A DNA stretch of 56,642 nt from Desulfobacteraceae bacterium UBA2174 (GCA_002327445.1 DCWA01000032.1:136226-192867); one strand, 5' to 3'; counted from the first letter of the stretch, positions 35,402-45,210 are shown. A program made the numbers and translations. Notes: generated by a model from the sequence alone, not told the origin.

Positions 35402-35668
35402 ATGGCATTCACCATCACCTGTCCGATTTGCGGGCCGCGCAGCGGGTACGAATTCCGCTACGGCGGCGAAGACAAGGGCCCCCGCCCCGACCCGGCACAG
35501 ATGACCCCCGAGGCGTGGTGCGACTACGTCCACATGACCGACTCCCGCCCCGGCGTCCAGAAGGAATGGTGGTATCACCGCGCCGGCTGCGGCACCTGGT
35601 TCACCATTTACCGGGACACCACCACCAACCTCGAGGTGGCCCCGGATTCACCGGAGACCGTGGCATGA
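35402..35668 (+). CDS. soxD: Sarcosine oxidase delta subunit
   Basis: 88 residues. The short zinc-binding subunit: N-terminal FTITCPICGPRSGYEF with the CxxC pair, and GCGTWFTIYRDT at the other end, typical of SoxD. It sits between soxB and soxA as in known operons; its stop overlaps the soxA start (ATGA, 35665-35668). The Shine-Dalgarno is weak, suggesting translation follows from soxB, 13 bases upstream. Confidence 0.92.
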   Translation: MAFTITCPICGPRSGYEFRYGGEDKGPRPDPAQMTPEAWCDYVHMTDSRPGVQKEWWYHRAGCGTWFTIYRDTTTNLEVAPDSPETVA

Positions 35669-38583
35669 TCAGGCTCAACCATCTTCCCACACTGCGGATC
35701 AAACCCGGCGCCCCCCGCTCTTTTCGCTACGGCCGGCGGCGCCTCCAGGGGGTGGACGGCGACACCGTCGCCACGGCCCTCTTCGCCAACGGGGTGCGGG
35801 TCTTCGGACGCAGCCTCAAGTACCACCGGCCGCGGGGGCTCTACAGCCTCGACGGCGAATCGTCCAACACCCTGGTCAACGTCGACGGGGTGCCCAACGT
35901 CTGCGCCGAAACCACCCTGCTGGCCGAGGGGATGCGCGTCTCATCCCAGAACGCCTTTCCCGGCCCGGACTTCGATCTCCTGGGCTTCATGGACGCCTTG
36001 AGTTGGGCCATGCCGGCCGGGTTCTACTACCGCGTGCTGCACAAGCCGGCGCGGCTGTGGCCCCTGGCGGTGCCCTTCATCCGCAAGATGGCCGGGGTCG
36101 GCACCCTCTCCGCCGATTTCCAGGCGCCCGGGCGCCGCGATGAAATCTACCCCGCCGCCGATGTGTGCGTCATCGGCGCCGGGGTGGCCGGCATGAGCGC
36201 CGCCCTGGCGGCAGCCGAGGCGGGCCTCCGGGTGGTGCTGTTCGAATCCCGCCCCTGGCCGGGCGGGGCCTTCGAGTACCGCCCCGGCACGGCCCGCGAC
36301 GGGGTGGCCTATTACCGGAAAACCGCCGAGCTGGCGGCGGCGGTCCAGGCCTCGCCCCACATCCGCCTCTTCCTCAACGCCCCGGTGATCGGCGTCTACA
36401 GCGACGGCCTGGTCACGGCCTTTCAGCGCGGCCGCCCGCCGCATCCCTTCGATGAGCGCTACATCGAGGTACGCGCCGCCAGCGTGGTGGCGGCCACCGG
36501 CTGCAGCGAACGGCCCCTGCTCTTCGACCACAACGAACGGCCCGGGGTGATGCAGGCCGGTTGCGCCCATCGGCTGGCACGCACCTGGGGAATTCTGCCC
36601 GGCCGCACCGCCGTCTTCAGCGTGGGCCACGACCTGGGCCTGGAGGCGGCGGTGGACCTCTTCGACCTCGGCGTGGAAATCGCCGCGGTGGCCGAACTGC
36701 GCCAGGACGGCCTGGATCGGGCTCTGGTGGACGCCCTCGCCCAGCGCCGGATCCCCCTGCTGCGCGGCTGGTCGGTGACAAAAGCCCACGGCCGCCACCG
36801 GGTGACCCGGGTGACCCTCGCCGGCCCCAACGGCCGCTTCCGCAAAACCATCGACTGCGACCTGCTGGTGGCCTCGGCCGGTTTCACCCCCGTCACCGGC
36901 CCCTTGACCCTGGCTGGCGCCAGGCTCGCCTTCGACGCGCACACCGGTTTTTTTCTGCCCGCTTCCCTGCCGCCGCGGGTCCATGCCGCCGGGCGCCTCA
37001 CCGGCCGGCAGGACTGGCACGCCGTCGCCGTCTCGGGCCGGCTGGCCGGTCTTTCCGCCGTCCATGACAGCGGTATCGACCGGACGGCCGCCATCGGCGA
37101 GTCGATCGATGAGCTGGCCTCCCTGCCCGGCCCCGCCCGCGGCACCCAGTTCGTCCTAGCCCCGGGCAGCGGCAAGAAGGCCTTCATCTGCTTCGACGAG
37201 GACGCCACGGTCAAGAATGTCGACCAGGCCATGGACAAGGGGTTCGATGTCCCGGAATTGATCAAGCGCTTCGCCTCGGTGGGCACCGGCCCGGGCCAGG
37301 GCGGCATCCCCGGCCACAACCTGCCGCTCTACGTCCATCAGAGCGGCGCATCGCCCGACGGCCACCCCCGCCCCACCACGGTGCGCGTCCCCCTGACGCC
37401 CACCTTCCTGGCCACCTACGCCGGGACGCGCCTCGACATGAGCAAGCGCACGCCCCTGCACGCGCTTCAGGTGGCCGACGGCGGCCGCATGGAACGTCTC
37501 GGGGTCTGGCACCGGGCGCGGCGGTTTTCCGAGGACGAGCGCAGCCGCGAGGAGATCCTCGCGGTAAGGACGGCCGTGGGCATGCTCGACGCCTCCACCC
37601 TGGGCAAGTTCCGCATCTTCGGCCCCGATGCCGTCAAGGTCCTCGACCGGGTTTACGTGGGCGACATGACCCGTGTTCCCCGCACCCGGGCCAAGTACTC
37701 GGCCATGTGCAACGAGGACGGGTGCCTCGCCGACGACGGGGTCATCGTATGCACCGGCGACAACGACTACTACTTCACCACCTCCACCGGCCGCGCCGGC
37801 ATGACGGTGGAATGGATCCGCTACCACACCCGCTTCGACGACTGGGATTTCGGCATCGTCAACCTCACCGACGCCTACGGCGTGATCAACCTGGCCGGCC
37901 CCGAGGCCAGGACGGTGCTCCAACGGGTAACGGATGCCGACGTGAGCAACGAGGCCTTCCCCTACATGGGCTACCGGGAATTCGCCGTGGACGAAATCCC
38001 GGTGCGGGCCATGCGCCTGGGTTTCGTGGGGGAGCTGTCCTTCGAGCTGCATGTGCCCGCCTCCTGGATGGTCCATGTCTGGAACCGGTTGATGGCGGCC
38101 GGCGGGGATTTGGGCATCCGCCCCTTCGGCCTCGAGGCCCAGAACACCTTGCGCCTGGAAAAATGCCACGTGATCATCGGCAGCGAATCCGAGCAGCGCA
38201 CCACGCTGCACGACGTGGGCCTCGGCTTTCTCTGGCACCGGGACAAGCCGTGGGCCAAGACCGTGGGCGACACGGCCCTGCGCCAGACCGAGCACCAGCC
38301 CGGCCGCCTCAAGCTGGTGGGCTTTCGCATGGCCGACCCGACGGCGCCGCTGCCCGGGGATGGTTCGGTGATCGTGGACCGGCGCATTCGGGGCTACGTG
38401 TGCACGGCCCGCTACAGCTTCACCCTCAAGGAGCCCGTGGGGCTTGCCCTGGTGGATGACGCCCTCAGCGCCGAGGGGTCTTCCCTGGCCATCCATGAAG
38501 ACGGCTGCGGCGGCCGGCTGGCCCGGGCCGTGGTCACTGAAACACCTTTTTACGACCCCGAGGGCCTGCGCCTGCGCATGTAG
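35665..38583 (+). CDS. soxA: Sarcosine oxidase alpha subunit
   Basis: 972 residues, normal for SoxA. N-terminal Fer2-like domain without cluster cysteines (RRRLQGVDGDTVATALFANG), NAD-binding Rossmann motif CVIGAGVAGMSAALAAAEAG near residue 168, and a C-terminal GcvT-like folate-binding domain (~590-972; MLDASTLGKFRIFGPDA, EDGCLADDGVIV). In the family, formaldehyde-level carbon from the amine methyl is captured on tetrahydrofolate in this subunit. An NAD site with a folate site suits an organism that recovers methyl carbon as methylene-THF. Confidence 0.94.
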   Translation: MIRLNHLPTLRIKPGAPRSFRYGRRRLQGVDGDTVATALFANGVRVFGRSLKYHRPRGLYSLDGESSNTLVNVDGVPNVCAETTLLAEGMRVSSQNAFPGPDFDLLGFMDALSWAMPAGFYYRVLHKPARLWPLAVPFIRKMAGVGTLSADFQAPGRRDEIYPAADVCVIGAGVAGMSAALAAAEAGLRVVLFESRPWPGGAFEYRPGTARDGVAYYRKTAELAAAVQASPHIRLFLNAPVIGVYSDGLVTAFQRGRPPHPFDERYIEVRAASVVAATGCSERPLLFDHNERPGVMQAGCAHRLARTWGILPGRTAVFSVGHDLGLEAAVDLFDLGVEIAAVAELRQDGLDRALVDALAQRRIPLLRGWSVTKAHGRHRVTRVTLAGPNGRFRKTIDCDLLVASAGFTPVTGPLTLAGARLAFDAHTGFFLPASLPPRVHAAGRLTGRQDWHAVAVSGRLAGLSAVHDSGIDRTAAIGESIDELASLPGPARGTQFVLAPGSGKKAFICFDEDATVKNVDQAMDKGFDVPELIKRFASVGTGPGQGGIPGHNLPLYVHQSGASPDGHPRPTTVRVPLTPTFLATYAGTRLDMSKRTPLHALQVADGGRMERLGVWHRARRFSEDERSREEILAVRTAVGMLDASTLGKFRIFGPDAVKVLDRVYVGDMTRVPRTRAKYSAMCNEDGCLADDGVIVCTGDNDYYFTTSTGRAGMTVEWIRYHTRFDDWDFGIVNLTDAYGVINLAGPEARTVLQRVTDADVSNEAFPYMGYREFAVDEIPVRAMRLGFVGELSFELHVPASWMVHVWNRLMAAGGDLGIRPFGLEAQNTLRLEKCHVIIGSESEQRTTLHDVGLGFLWHRDKPWAKTVGDTALRQTEHQPGRLKLVGFRMADPTAPLPGDGSVIVDRRIRGYVCTARYSFTLKEPVGLALVDDALSAEGSSLAIHEDGCGGRLARAVVTETPFYDPEGLRLRM

Positions 38584-38605
38584 CCCGCATCGAGGAATGG
38601 AATCA

Positions 38606-39262
38606 ATGAAGTCCGACAACCGCCTGCGACAATCGCCCGTGCAACTCCCCGGCCGCGTACTGCGCACCCGGGTCCGGGACCACTGGCCCGTGGTGTGTGC
38701 ATACGCCGACGAGGGAGACGGTCCATGGCTGGTGGACCTGAGTCACTGTCATCGCATCGACCTTCAAGGCAAACCGTTGGGCGCCATGATCCCTGAAAGT
38801 CTCCCGGAACCTGAAGCCCCGGGAGATGTTCGTATTCAGGACATGACCATGATCACCCGGATGGGAACCGCCCAGGGATGCCTCTGGCGCTTCGGCCAGG
38901 CCCCTGCCGTCACGGTGGGCGTCAACGGCACCGCGATCACCGAGGCCACCTTGGCCCTGGCCATCCTTGGCCGGCACACCTTCGCCATCGCCGAAAAACT
39001 GTCCAGCCTGGATCTCCGGGCGCCCGGACGCCGCCTGCCGCGCCTGCACCAGGGGCCCTTTGCCCGGGTGCCCTGCCAGATAGTGGTGCTGGACGCTGTG
39101 CCGGGGCGTGAAATGCTGCTGTTGAGCTGTTCCCGGGGCTACGGCCGGGACATGGTGGGCGCCATCACCCATGCCGGCGCCGAGTTCAACCTGCGCCCGG
39201 CGGGGGAGGACCGGTTCATGGGGATGTGGGAAACGGTGACGAGGGGCTTAAGTTATGAATGA
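38606..39262 (+). CDS. soxG: Sarcosine oxidase gamma subunit
   Basis: 218 residues. SoxG is a GcvT-like accessory subunit; recognisable features are GVNGTAITEATLALAILGRH... and the C-terminal RGYGRDMVGAITHAGAEF. It completes the B-D-A-G order typical of heterotetrameric sarcosine oxidase. The start is ATG 38606 because GAGGA (38592-38596) is 9 bases before it but directly abuts the alternative ATG 38597. Confidence 0.8.
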   Translation: MKSDNRLRQSPVQLPGRVLRTRVRDHWPVVCAYADEGDGPWLVDLSHCHRIDLQGKPLGAMIPESLPEPEAPGDVRIQDMTMITRMGTAQGCLWRFGQAPAVTVGVNGTAITEATLALAILGRHTFAIAEKLSSLDLRAPGRRLPRLHQGPFARVPCQIVVLDAVPGREMLLLSCSRGYGRDMVGAITHAGAEFNLRPAGEDRFMGMWETVTRGLSYE

Positions 39263-39483
39263 CTAAAGTGACGAGTGACTAAAGTGACTAAAGTTGCAGG
39301 GGACTGGAGTGAGCCAAAGTCAAGGTTCGACTAAAGTGAAATGGAGTTACGAGTGACCAGGGTGGGCTGGCGTGTTGGGAGCGCCTTGCTCCGGGTTTTG
39401 GAAACGGCAAAATTCGTTGATGTCGGCGCGCTTTGGTCACCCGCCCCTCACAACTTGGAACGTCTTTCCGGGAGCGCATCGTC
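39263..39483 (+). repeat. Short AGTGACTAAAGT repeats in intergenic gap
   Basis: A 221-base gap starting with several imperfect copies of GACTAAAGTGA (39262-39345), the reverse complement of the TTTAGTCA boxes in the long repeats at 21586 and 25330. No gene seen. Confidence 0.6.
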
Positions 39484-40290
39484 ATGCTGATCATCGGAGA
39501 ACTGATCAACGCCAGCCGCAAGGCCATCGCCGCGGCCATCGAGGCCCGGGACGGCGGGGCCATCGCCCGGGTGGCCCGGGACCAGGCCGACGCCGGGGCC
39601 GATTTCATCGACGTCAACGCCGGCATCTTTCCCGGCCGCGAGGCCGGCTATCTCAAGTGGCTGGTGGAAACGGTGCAGGCGGCCACCGACCGGCCCTGTG
39701 CCATCGACAGCCCGGACCCCGCCGCCATCGAAGCCGCCCTGGCCGTGCACCGGGGCCCGGCCCTGATCAACTCCATCTCCCTGGAAAAGGCGCGCTGGGA
39801 CAACCTGCTGCCCATCGTCAGCGGCAGCGACCTGAAGGTCATCGCCCTGTGCATGAGCGATGCCGGCATGCCCGAAACGGTGGACGACCGGCTCAAGATC
39901 GCCGACGCCCTGGTGGAAGGACTCGTCAAGCACGGTTTGAAGGTGGAGCAGATCTACGTCGATCCCCTGGTGCAGCCCATGAGCGTCAACAACAGCTTCG
40001 GCATGAATTTTCTCGCTGCCGTGGAAGCCATCATGGCGCGCTTTCCCGGGATTCACACCGCCTGCGGCCTGTCCAACATCAGCTACGGCCTGCCGGCGCG
40101 CAAACTGTTGAACCGCACCTTCATGGCCATGGCCATCGCCAAGGGGCTCGACGGCGCCATCGTCAACCCTCTGGACCGGGAGATGATGGCCGCCATCACG
40201 GCCGCCGAGGCCCTGGCGGGCCGGGACAACTACTGCATGCGCTACCTGAAGGCGTATCGTGCCGGGCGGCTTCAGTCCCCGGCGGCTTGA
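39484..40290 (+). CDS. Methyltetrahydrofolate:corrinoid methyltransferase (MtgA-like)
   Basis: 268 residues, a pterin-binding TIM-barrel: MLIIGELINASRKAIAAAIE, then DQADAGADFIDVNAG (the D.N pterin motif) and LSNISYGLPARKLLNRTF. It moves a methyl group between methylcorrinoid protein and tetrahydrofolate, as MtgA does in glycine betaine users. The MttB-type and corrinoid protein genes follow at once. The start at ATG 39484 is favoured by the family N-terminus; upstream codons to 39433 are not family-like. Confidence 0.9.
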   Translation: MLIIGELINASRKAIAAAIEARDGGAIARVARDQADAGADFIDVNAGIFPGREAGYLKWLVETVQAATDRPCAIDSPDPAAIEAALAVHRGPALINSISLEKARWDNLLPIVSGSDLKVIALCMSDAGMPETVDDRLKIADALVEGLVKHGLKVEQIYVDPLVQPMSVNNSFGMNFLAAVEAIMARFPGIHTACGLSNISYGLPARKLLNRTFMAMAIAKGLDGAIVNPLDREMMAAITAAEALAGRDNYCMRYLKAYRAGRLQSPAA

Positions 40291-40361
40291 TCATCCGACA
40301 AAGGCGACAAAGGAAAACCCCCGGTCGGAGACCCGACGCATCCGGCAACAAGGAGAACACC

Positions 40362-41813
40362 ATGAAACTCAGCGGCCTGTCAGGCGGACAGTACCAACCC
40401 CTTTCCGAAGCGCAGGTGGCTACCCTCCACGACGCCGCCCTCGGCATCCTGGAGCGCACCGGTGTCACCTACGAGTCCGGGCTGGAAGAAACGGCGGCGA
40501 TGCTTGAAAAAGCCGGCGCCACGGTGGACCATACCAACAAGCGGATCCGTTTTCCCCGCGAACTGATCGCCGCAGAGGCGCAAAAGGCGCCGCAGCGGGT
40601 GGTTCTCCACGGCCTGGACCCGGCCAACGATATCGATCTGGCCGAGCACCGGGTTTACCTGGGCACCGGAGGGGCGGCCATCAAGGTGCTCGACCTGGAG
40701 ACGGGCGCCGCCCGCCCTTCCACCCTGCGGGACATCCACGACATGGGCCGCCTGGTGGACCGCCTGGAGCACATCCATTTCTACCTGCGGCCCTGCATTC
40801 CCACCGACATTCCCGAGGCCGCCTATGACGTGAACATGTACTACGCCTGCCTCAAGGCCACCGGCAAGCACGTCATGTCCGGGGTCAACGACGAGGCCGG
40901 CTTTCACCGGGTCCTGGACATGGCCGCCCTCATCGCCGGCAGCCGGCAGGCCCTGGCGGACCGGCCCTTCATCTCGGTGATCACCGCCTTTGCCATCAGC
41001 CCCCTGAAGCTGTGCACCCAGTCCACCCGCATCATGCAGGAAGCGGTGCGCCACCGCATTCCGGTGGCCCTGTCGGCGGCCCCCATGTCCGGCTCCACCG
41101 CGCCCATGACCATGGCCGGCACCCTGGCCCAGCTGCACGCCGAGCAGCTGGCCGGCATCTGCATCTGCCAGCTCACCAATCCGGGCGCACCCCTGCTCTA
41201 CGGCGGCATCCCCGGCATGGCCAACCTCAGGACCATGGGCTACCTCGGCGGGGCGGTGGAATGCGGCATGATGAACGCCGCCATCCACCAGCTCGCCCAT
41301 CACATCGGGGTGCCCAACTACAACTCCTCGGGACTCTCGGACGCCAAGATCCCCGACATCCAGGCCGGCTGGGAAAAGGCCCTGACCACCGTGCTGGCCG
41401 CCATGGGCGGATCCAACTACGTGCACCATGCCGCCGGCATGCTCGAATCGATGCTCACGGTGGCCTACGAGCAGTTTGTCATCGACGACGAGATTATCGG
41501 GTCCTGCTGCAAGGTGCTCAAGGGCATCACGGTGGACGACGATCACCTGGCGCTGGACGTCATCGACCAGGTGGGACCGGGCGGCAACTTCATGATGTCG
41601 CCGCACACGATGAAATACATGCGTAGCGAATACTTTCAGACCAACGGCGTCACCGACCAGAAGAGCCGCGAAAAGTGGGAAAAGGACGGGGCCCTGGACG
41701 CCCGGGAGCGGGCGCGCCACCTGGCGCGCAAGATCCTGGCCCAGCCGCCGGCCGAGTACATTCCCGAGGCGGTGGATCGGCAGATCCGGGAGCGGTTCGA
41801 AATCCTGTTTTAA
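40362..41813 (+). CDS. Non-pyrrolysine MttB-family corrinoid methyltransferase (MtgB-like)
   Basis: 483 residues, related to trimethylamine methyltransferase MttB but read through without an in-frame TAG, so it is the non-pyrrolysine type that includes glycine betaine methyltransferase MtgB. Blocks: RIRFPRELIAAEAQKAP, MSGSTAPMTMAGTLAQLHAE, LYGGIPGMANLRTMGYLGGA, KYMRSEYFQTNGVTDQKSRE. It should move one methyl from a quaternary amine to the corrinoid protein encoded downstream. Next to an OpuC-type importer, glycine betaine is the best substrate guess. AAGGAG precedes ATG 40362. Confidence 0.9.
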   Translation: MKLSGLSGGQYQPLSEAQVATLHDAALGILERTGVTYESGLEETAAMLEKAGATVDHTNKRIRFPRELIAAEAQKAPQRVVLHGLDPANDIDLAEHRVYLGTGGAAIKVLDLETGAARPSTLRDIHDMGRLVDRLEHIHFYLRPCIPTDIPEAAYDVNMYYACLKATGKHVMSGVNDEAGFHRVLDMAALIAGSRQALADRPFISVITAFAISPLKLCTQSTRIMQEAVRHRIPVALSAAPMSGSTAPMTMAGTLAQLHAEQLAGICICQLTNPGAPLLYGGIPGMANLRTMGYLGGAVECGMMNAAIHQLAHHIGVPNYNSSGLSDAKIPDIQAGWEKALTTVLAAMGGSNYVHHAAGMLESMLTVAYEQFVIDDEIIGSCCKVLKGITVDDDHLALDVIDQVGPGGNFMMSPHTMKYMRSEYFQTNGVTDQKSREKWEKDGALDARERARHLARKILAQPPAEYIPEAVDRQIRERFEILF

Positions 41814-41825
41814 AGAAAAACAAAA

Positions 41826-41903
41826 ACCTGAAACCTTGAACCTTGAACCTTGAACCTTGAACGCGCCGAAGGCGCCTGAAACCTGAAACTTGCAACCTGC
41901 TTC
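41826..41903 (+). repeat. CCTTGAA short tandem repeat
   Basis: Repeated ACCTTGAA and CCTGAAAC units, with an internal GCGCC-GAA-GGCGC hairpin (41861-41873). Fills the gap before the corrinoid protein gene; probably the same repeat family as the GGTTCAAGG boxes elsewhere. Confidence 0.6.
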
Positions 41904-41918
41904 AAGGAGGCCCTCGCC

Positions 41919-42551
41919 ATGACCACCTACCGACCCATCATCGACGCCCTGCTCGCCTGCGACCAGGAGCAAGTCACCACGCTTGTCCGTAAGGTCCTGG
42001 ATGAAGGCGCCGATGCCAACCAGATTCTCAACCAGGGGCTCATCGCCGGCATGGACATCGTCGGCGAGCGCATGGAAAGCGGGGACATGTTTATCCCGGA
42101 AGTCCTCATGGCGGCCCGGGCCATGAGCGCCGCGGTGGAGATCCTCAAGCCCCTGCTCACCGAGGACGACGCCGGTGCCAAGGGGCGGGTGGTCATCGGC
42201 ACCGTGAAGGGGGACCTGCACGACATCGGCAAGAACCTGGTAGCCATGATGATGGAAAGCGCCGGCCTGGAGGTCTCGGACCTGGGGGTGGACGTGGCCC
42301 CGGAAGAATTCCTGGCGGCCATCGAGGAGAAGAACGCCAACATCCTGTGCATGTCGGCCCTGCTCACCACCACCATGCCCATGATGCGCCGGACGATTCA
42401 AGCGGTAAGCGACAAGGGCCTGCGCGACCGGCTCAAGATCATGGTGGGCGGCGCCCCGGTGAGCCGGTCCTACGCCCGGGAAATCCAGGCCGACGCCTGG
42501 GCCCCGGATGCCGGCGCCGCCGCCAAGACGGCCAAGGCGCTGCTTTCCTAG
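41919..42551 (+). CDS. Methyltransferase corrinoid protein (MtgC-like)
   Basis: 210 residues. An N-terminal helical cap (~1-85) and a B12-binding domain with the DxHxxG signature DLHDIG, in which H101 is the lower cobalt ligand, then GLEVSDLGVDVAPEEF and MVGGAPVSRSYA. It carries the methyl group between the MttB-type and MtgA-like enzymes encoded upstream. AAGGAGG precedes ATG 41919. Confidence 0.94.
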   Translation: MTTYRPIIDALLACDQEQVTTLVRKVLDEGADANQILNQGLIAGMDIVGERMESGDMFIPEVLMAARAMSAAVEILKPLLTEDDAGAKGRVVIGTVKGDLHDIGKNLVAMMMESAGLEVSDLGVDVAPEEFLAAIEEKNANILCMSALLTTTMPMMRRTIQAVSDKGLRDRLKIMVGGAPVSRSYAREIQADAWAPDAGAAAKTAKALLS

Positions 42552-42650
42552 CCCGGGCGGCCATGGGGCCGATCCACTGCAGGGGCCCCCACGCCGGTCC
42601 GTGAACAGGCGCCCCGCGGACAGGACAACCCGATCTCAGAGAGGCCCGCC

Positions 42651-43301
42651 ATGACAACCTGGCAATTTTTCCTCGACAACTGGCACCACACCCTGGACCT
42701 GGCCGGCCAGCACGCCTGGGTCGTGTCGATGGCGGTGCTCATCGCCATCTTCACCGGGGTTCCCATCGGCATCTGGATCACCTTCAACCGCAAGGCGGCC
42801 GAGATGGTGCTCTACATTGCCGGGATCATCATGACGATCCCCTCCATCGCCCTGTTCGGCATCATGATCCCGCTGCTGTCGGTCTTCGGCTACGGCATCG
42901 GCACCGTGCCGGCCATCGTGGCCCTGGTGCTCTACTCCCAGCTGCCCATCATCCGCAACACCTACGCCGCCATCCGCAATGTGGACCCCAACATCATCGA
43001 CGCCGGCGTCGGCATGGGCATGACCCGCATGCAGGTGCTGGGTCGGGTGCAGTTGCCCATGGCCCTATCGGTGATTTTCGCCGGCGTGCGCGTGGCGGTG
43101 GTCATGTCCATCGGCATCGGCGCCATCGCCGCCTACATCGGCGCCGGCGGGCTGGGCCACTTCATCTTCATGGGCATCAACCAGTCCTACGACGCCATGA
43201 TCAACTGCGGCTCCATCGCCGTGGCCCTGATGGCGGTGGCCACCGACTATGTGTTCGGGTTCATCGAAAACCGTCTCGTCAGCAAAGGATTGCGCTCATG
43301 A
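42651..43301 (+). CDS. Betaine-type ABC transporter permease (OpuBB/OpuCB-like)
   Basis: 216 residues with about five or six membrane helices and the binding-protein-dependent transport motif (NIIDAGVGMGMTRMQVL). Part of an OpuC-type osmolyte importer; it carries no fused substrate-binding domain. The downstream ATPase gene starts within its stop (ATGA). Confidence 0.92.
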   Translation: MTTWQFFLDNWHHTLDLAGQHAWVVSMAVLIAIFTGVPIGIWITFNRKAAEMVLYIAGIIMTIPSIALFGIMIPLLSVFGYGIGTVPAIVALVLYSQLPIIRNTYAAIRNVDPNIIDAGVGMGMTRMQVLGRVQLPMALSVIFAGVRVAVVMSIGIGAIAAYIGAGGLGHFIFMGINQSYDAMINCGSIAVALMAVATDYVFGFIENRLVSKGLRS

Positions 43302-44452
43302 TCAGGCTGGAGAAAGTCACCAAGATCTACCCGGGAACCAACGTGCCGGCCGTCAACGACGTGGACCTGGAGGTGCAAAAGGGCGAGATCTGCGTCCTGA
43401 TCGGCTCTTCGGGCTGCGGCAAGACGACCCTGATGCGGATGATCAACCGCCTGATCCCCATCACCTCCGGCACCATCTACATCGACGACCAGAATATCCT
43501 GGACATCGACCCTATCGAGCTACGGCGCCATATCGGTTATGCCATTCAGCAGATCGGCCTATTTCCCCACATGACGGTCTACGACAACATCGCCACGGTG
43601 CCCCGGCTGCTCAAATGGGAAAAAAAGCGCATCGACGAACGGGTGGACGAGCTGCTCAACCTGGTACAACTGGAGCCGGCCCAATTCCGTCACCGCTATC
43701 CCCGGGAGCTGTCCGGCGGCCAGGCCCAGCGCATCGGCGTGGCCCGGGCCATGGCCACCGACCCGCCCGTCATGTTGATGGACGAGCCCTTCGGTGCCAT
43801 CGACCCCATCAACCGCGAGGTCCTCCAGGACGAGTTTCTCAAGATCCAGTCCCAGATCAAGAAGACCATCGTCTTCATCACCCACGACATCCACGAAGCC
43901 ATCAAAATGGGCGACCGGATCACCCTGCTGGATGCCGGCCGGCTGGTCCAGTTCGGCACCCCGGAAGAGCTGCTCACAAACCCGAAGAATCAGTTCGTCA
44001 AGGATTTCGTCGGCGCCGACCGGGCGCTGAAGCGCCTCGACCTGCTCAAGGTGAGGGACGCCATGCTGGAGAACCCCGTCCATTGCCATGAAAGCGACGA
44101 CGTGGCGTCGGTGGCGCAGGCCATGCGGGAAAAGGGGCTCAATTTTCTGCTGGTCAACGATCCCCGGGATCGTTTGAAAGGCTACGTGACCTTGCGCGAT
44201 CTCTACGATCAAAGCGGCAAGGTGGGCGACTTCACCAAGCCGATGACCCTCACCGTCCGGCCGGAGCAGAACCTGAAGGACGCCTTGAGCAAGATGCTCA
44301 CCTTCGACATCGGCATCGTGGTGGCGGTGGACAACGACGGCAAGCTGATGGGCGTGCTCAACACCATGACCCTGGCTCAGGTGGTGGGGCAGACCTACGA
44401 CGAGCACGGCGGCCGCTGGGGCAAGATCACGGCCGGGGGGAAAATCCTATGA
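43298..44452 (+). CDS. Betaine-type ABC transporter ATPase with CBS domains (OpuCA-like)
   Basis: 384 residues. Walker A IGSSGCGKTTLMR, signature LSGGQAQRIGVARAMA, Walker B VMLMDEPFGAIDP, His-loop THD. Two CBS domains (~250-370; VRDAMLENPVHCHESDDV and FTKPMTLTVRPEQNLKDAL) are typical of OpuCA/ProV proteins and sense ionic strength or nucleotides. Overlaps by ATGA on both sides with the two permease genes. Confidence 0.94.
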   Translation: MIRLEKVTKIYPGTNVPAVNDVDLEVQKGEICVLIGSSGCGKTTLMRMINRLIPITSGTIYIDDQNILDIDPIELRRHIGYAIQQIGLFPHMTVYDNIATVPRLLKWEKKRIDERVDELLNLVQLEPAQFRHRYPRELSGGQAQRIGVARAMATDPPVMLMDEPFGAIDPINREVLQDEFLKIQSQIKKTIVFITHDIHEAIKMGDRITLLDAGRLVQFGTPEELLTNPKNQFVKDFVGADRALKRLDLLKVRDAMLENPVHCHESDDVASVAQAMREKGLNFLLVNDPRDRLKGYVTLRDLYDQSGKVGDFTKPMTLTVRPEQNLKDALSKMLTFDIGIVVAVDNDGKLMGVLNTMTLAQVVGQTYDEHGGRWGKITAGGKIL

Positions 44453-45210
44453 AAGGCAGCCTCAACAAGCTATCCGGAGGCGGCCGGGCCTGGACGCTAA
44501 TCGCTTTGGCGTTGGCCTTCGCCGCCGGCGCATGGTTCGAGAGTCTCGGCTTTTTCGAGTTCACCAAGGACAACACCGACGAAATCTGGATCCTCTTTGT
44601 CGAACACGTTCAGCTCGTGCTGATCTCCAGCGCCATTTCCATCGGCATCGGGGTGCCCACGGGGATCCTGCTCACCCGGGGCTTCATGCGCCGCTACCGC
44701 AACTCGAGCCTCAACCTGCTGGGCATCTGTCAGACGGTGCCGTCGCTGGCGGTGATCGCCATCGCCATGACCTACCTGGGCATCGGCAAGAAAACGGCCA
44801 TCTTCGCCCTGGTGATCTACGGCCTGCTGCCCATCATCCGCAACAGCGTGGCCGGCCTGGCCAACGTGGACCCGGTGATCCTGGACGCCGGCCGGGGCAT
44901 TGGGATGAACCCGCGCCAACTGCTCTTCCGGATCGAACTGCCCAACGCCCTGTATATCATCCTGGCCGGCATCCGCACCTCCATGGTCATCAACGTGGGC
45001 ACGGCGGCCATGAGCTTCCTGGTGGGCGGGGGCGGACTGGGGGACTTGATCTTCTCGGGGATCGCCATGGTGGACCCGGGCTACATGCTCGCCGGCGCCG
45101 TCCCCACGGCGGCCCTGGCCATCTTTCTCAACTGGTTTCTCGGCAAGGTGGAAGGCTGGGCCATCAGCCCCGGCCTGATTTACGAACAGAGCGGCGCCTC
45201 GGATATCTAG
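44449..45210 (+). CDS. Betaine-type ABC transporter permease (OpuCD-like)
   Basis: 253 residues, the second permease of the importer, with the EAA-like loop DAGRGIGMNPRQLLFRIELP and several membrane helices. Coupled to the ATPase gene. Its stop codon TAG (45208-45210) lies exactly at the left edge of a foldback element, so the last codons may derive from the element's target. Confidence 0.92.
   Translation: MKGSLNKLSGGGRAWTLIALALAFAAGAWFESLGFFEFTKDNTDEIWILFVEHVQLVLISSAISIGIGVPTGILLTRGFMRRYRNSSLNLLGICQTVPSLAVIAIAMTYLGIGKKTAIFALVIYGLLPIIRNSVAGLANVDPVILDAGRGIGMNPRQLLFRIELPNALYIILAGIRTSMVINVGTAAMSFLVGGGGLGDLIFSGIAMVDPGYMLAGAVPTAALAIFLNWFLGKVEGWAISPGLIYEQSGASDI

Noticed and set aside
40380..42401. 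A 673-codon minus-strand frame opposite the methyltransferase and corrinoid genes
   Set aside because: Antisense to strongly recognisable genes, with shadow composition.
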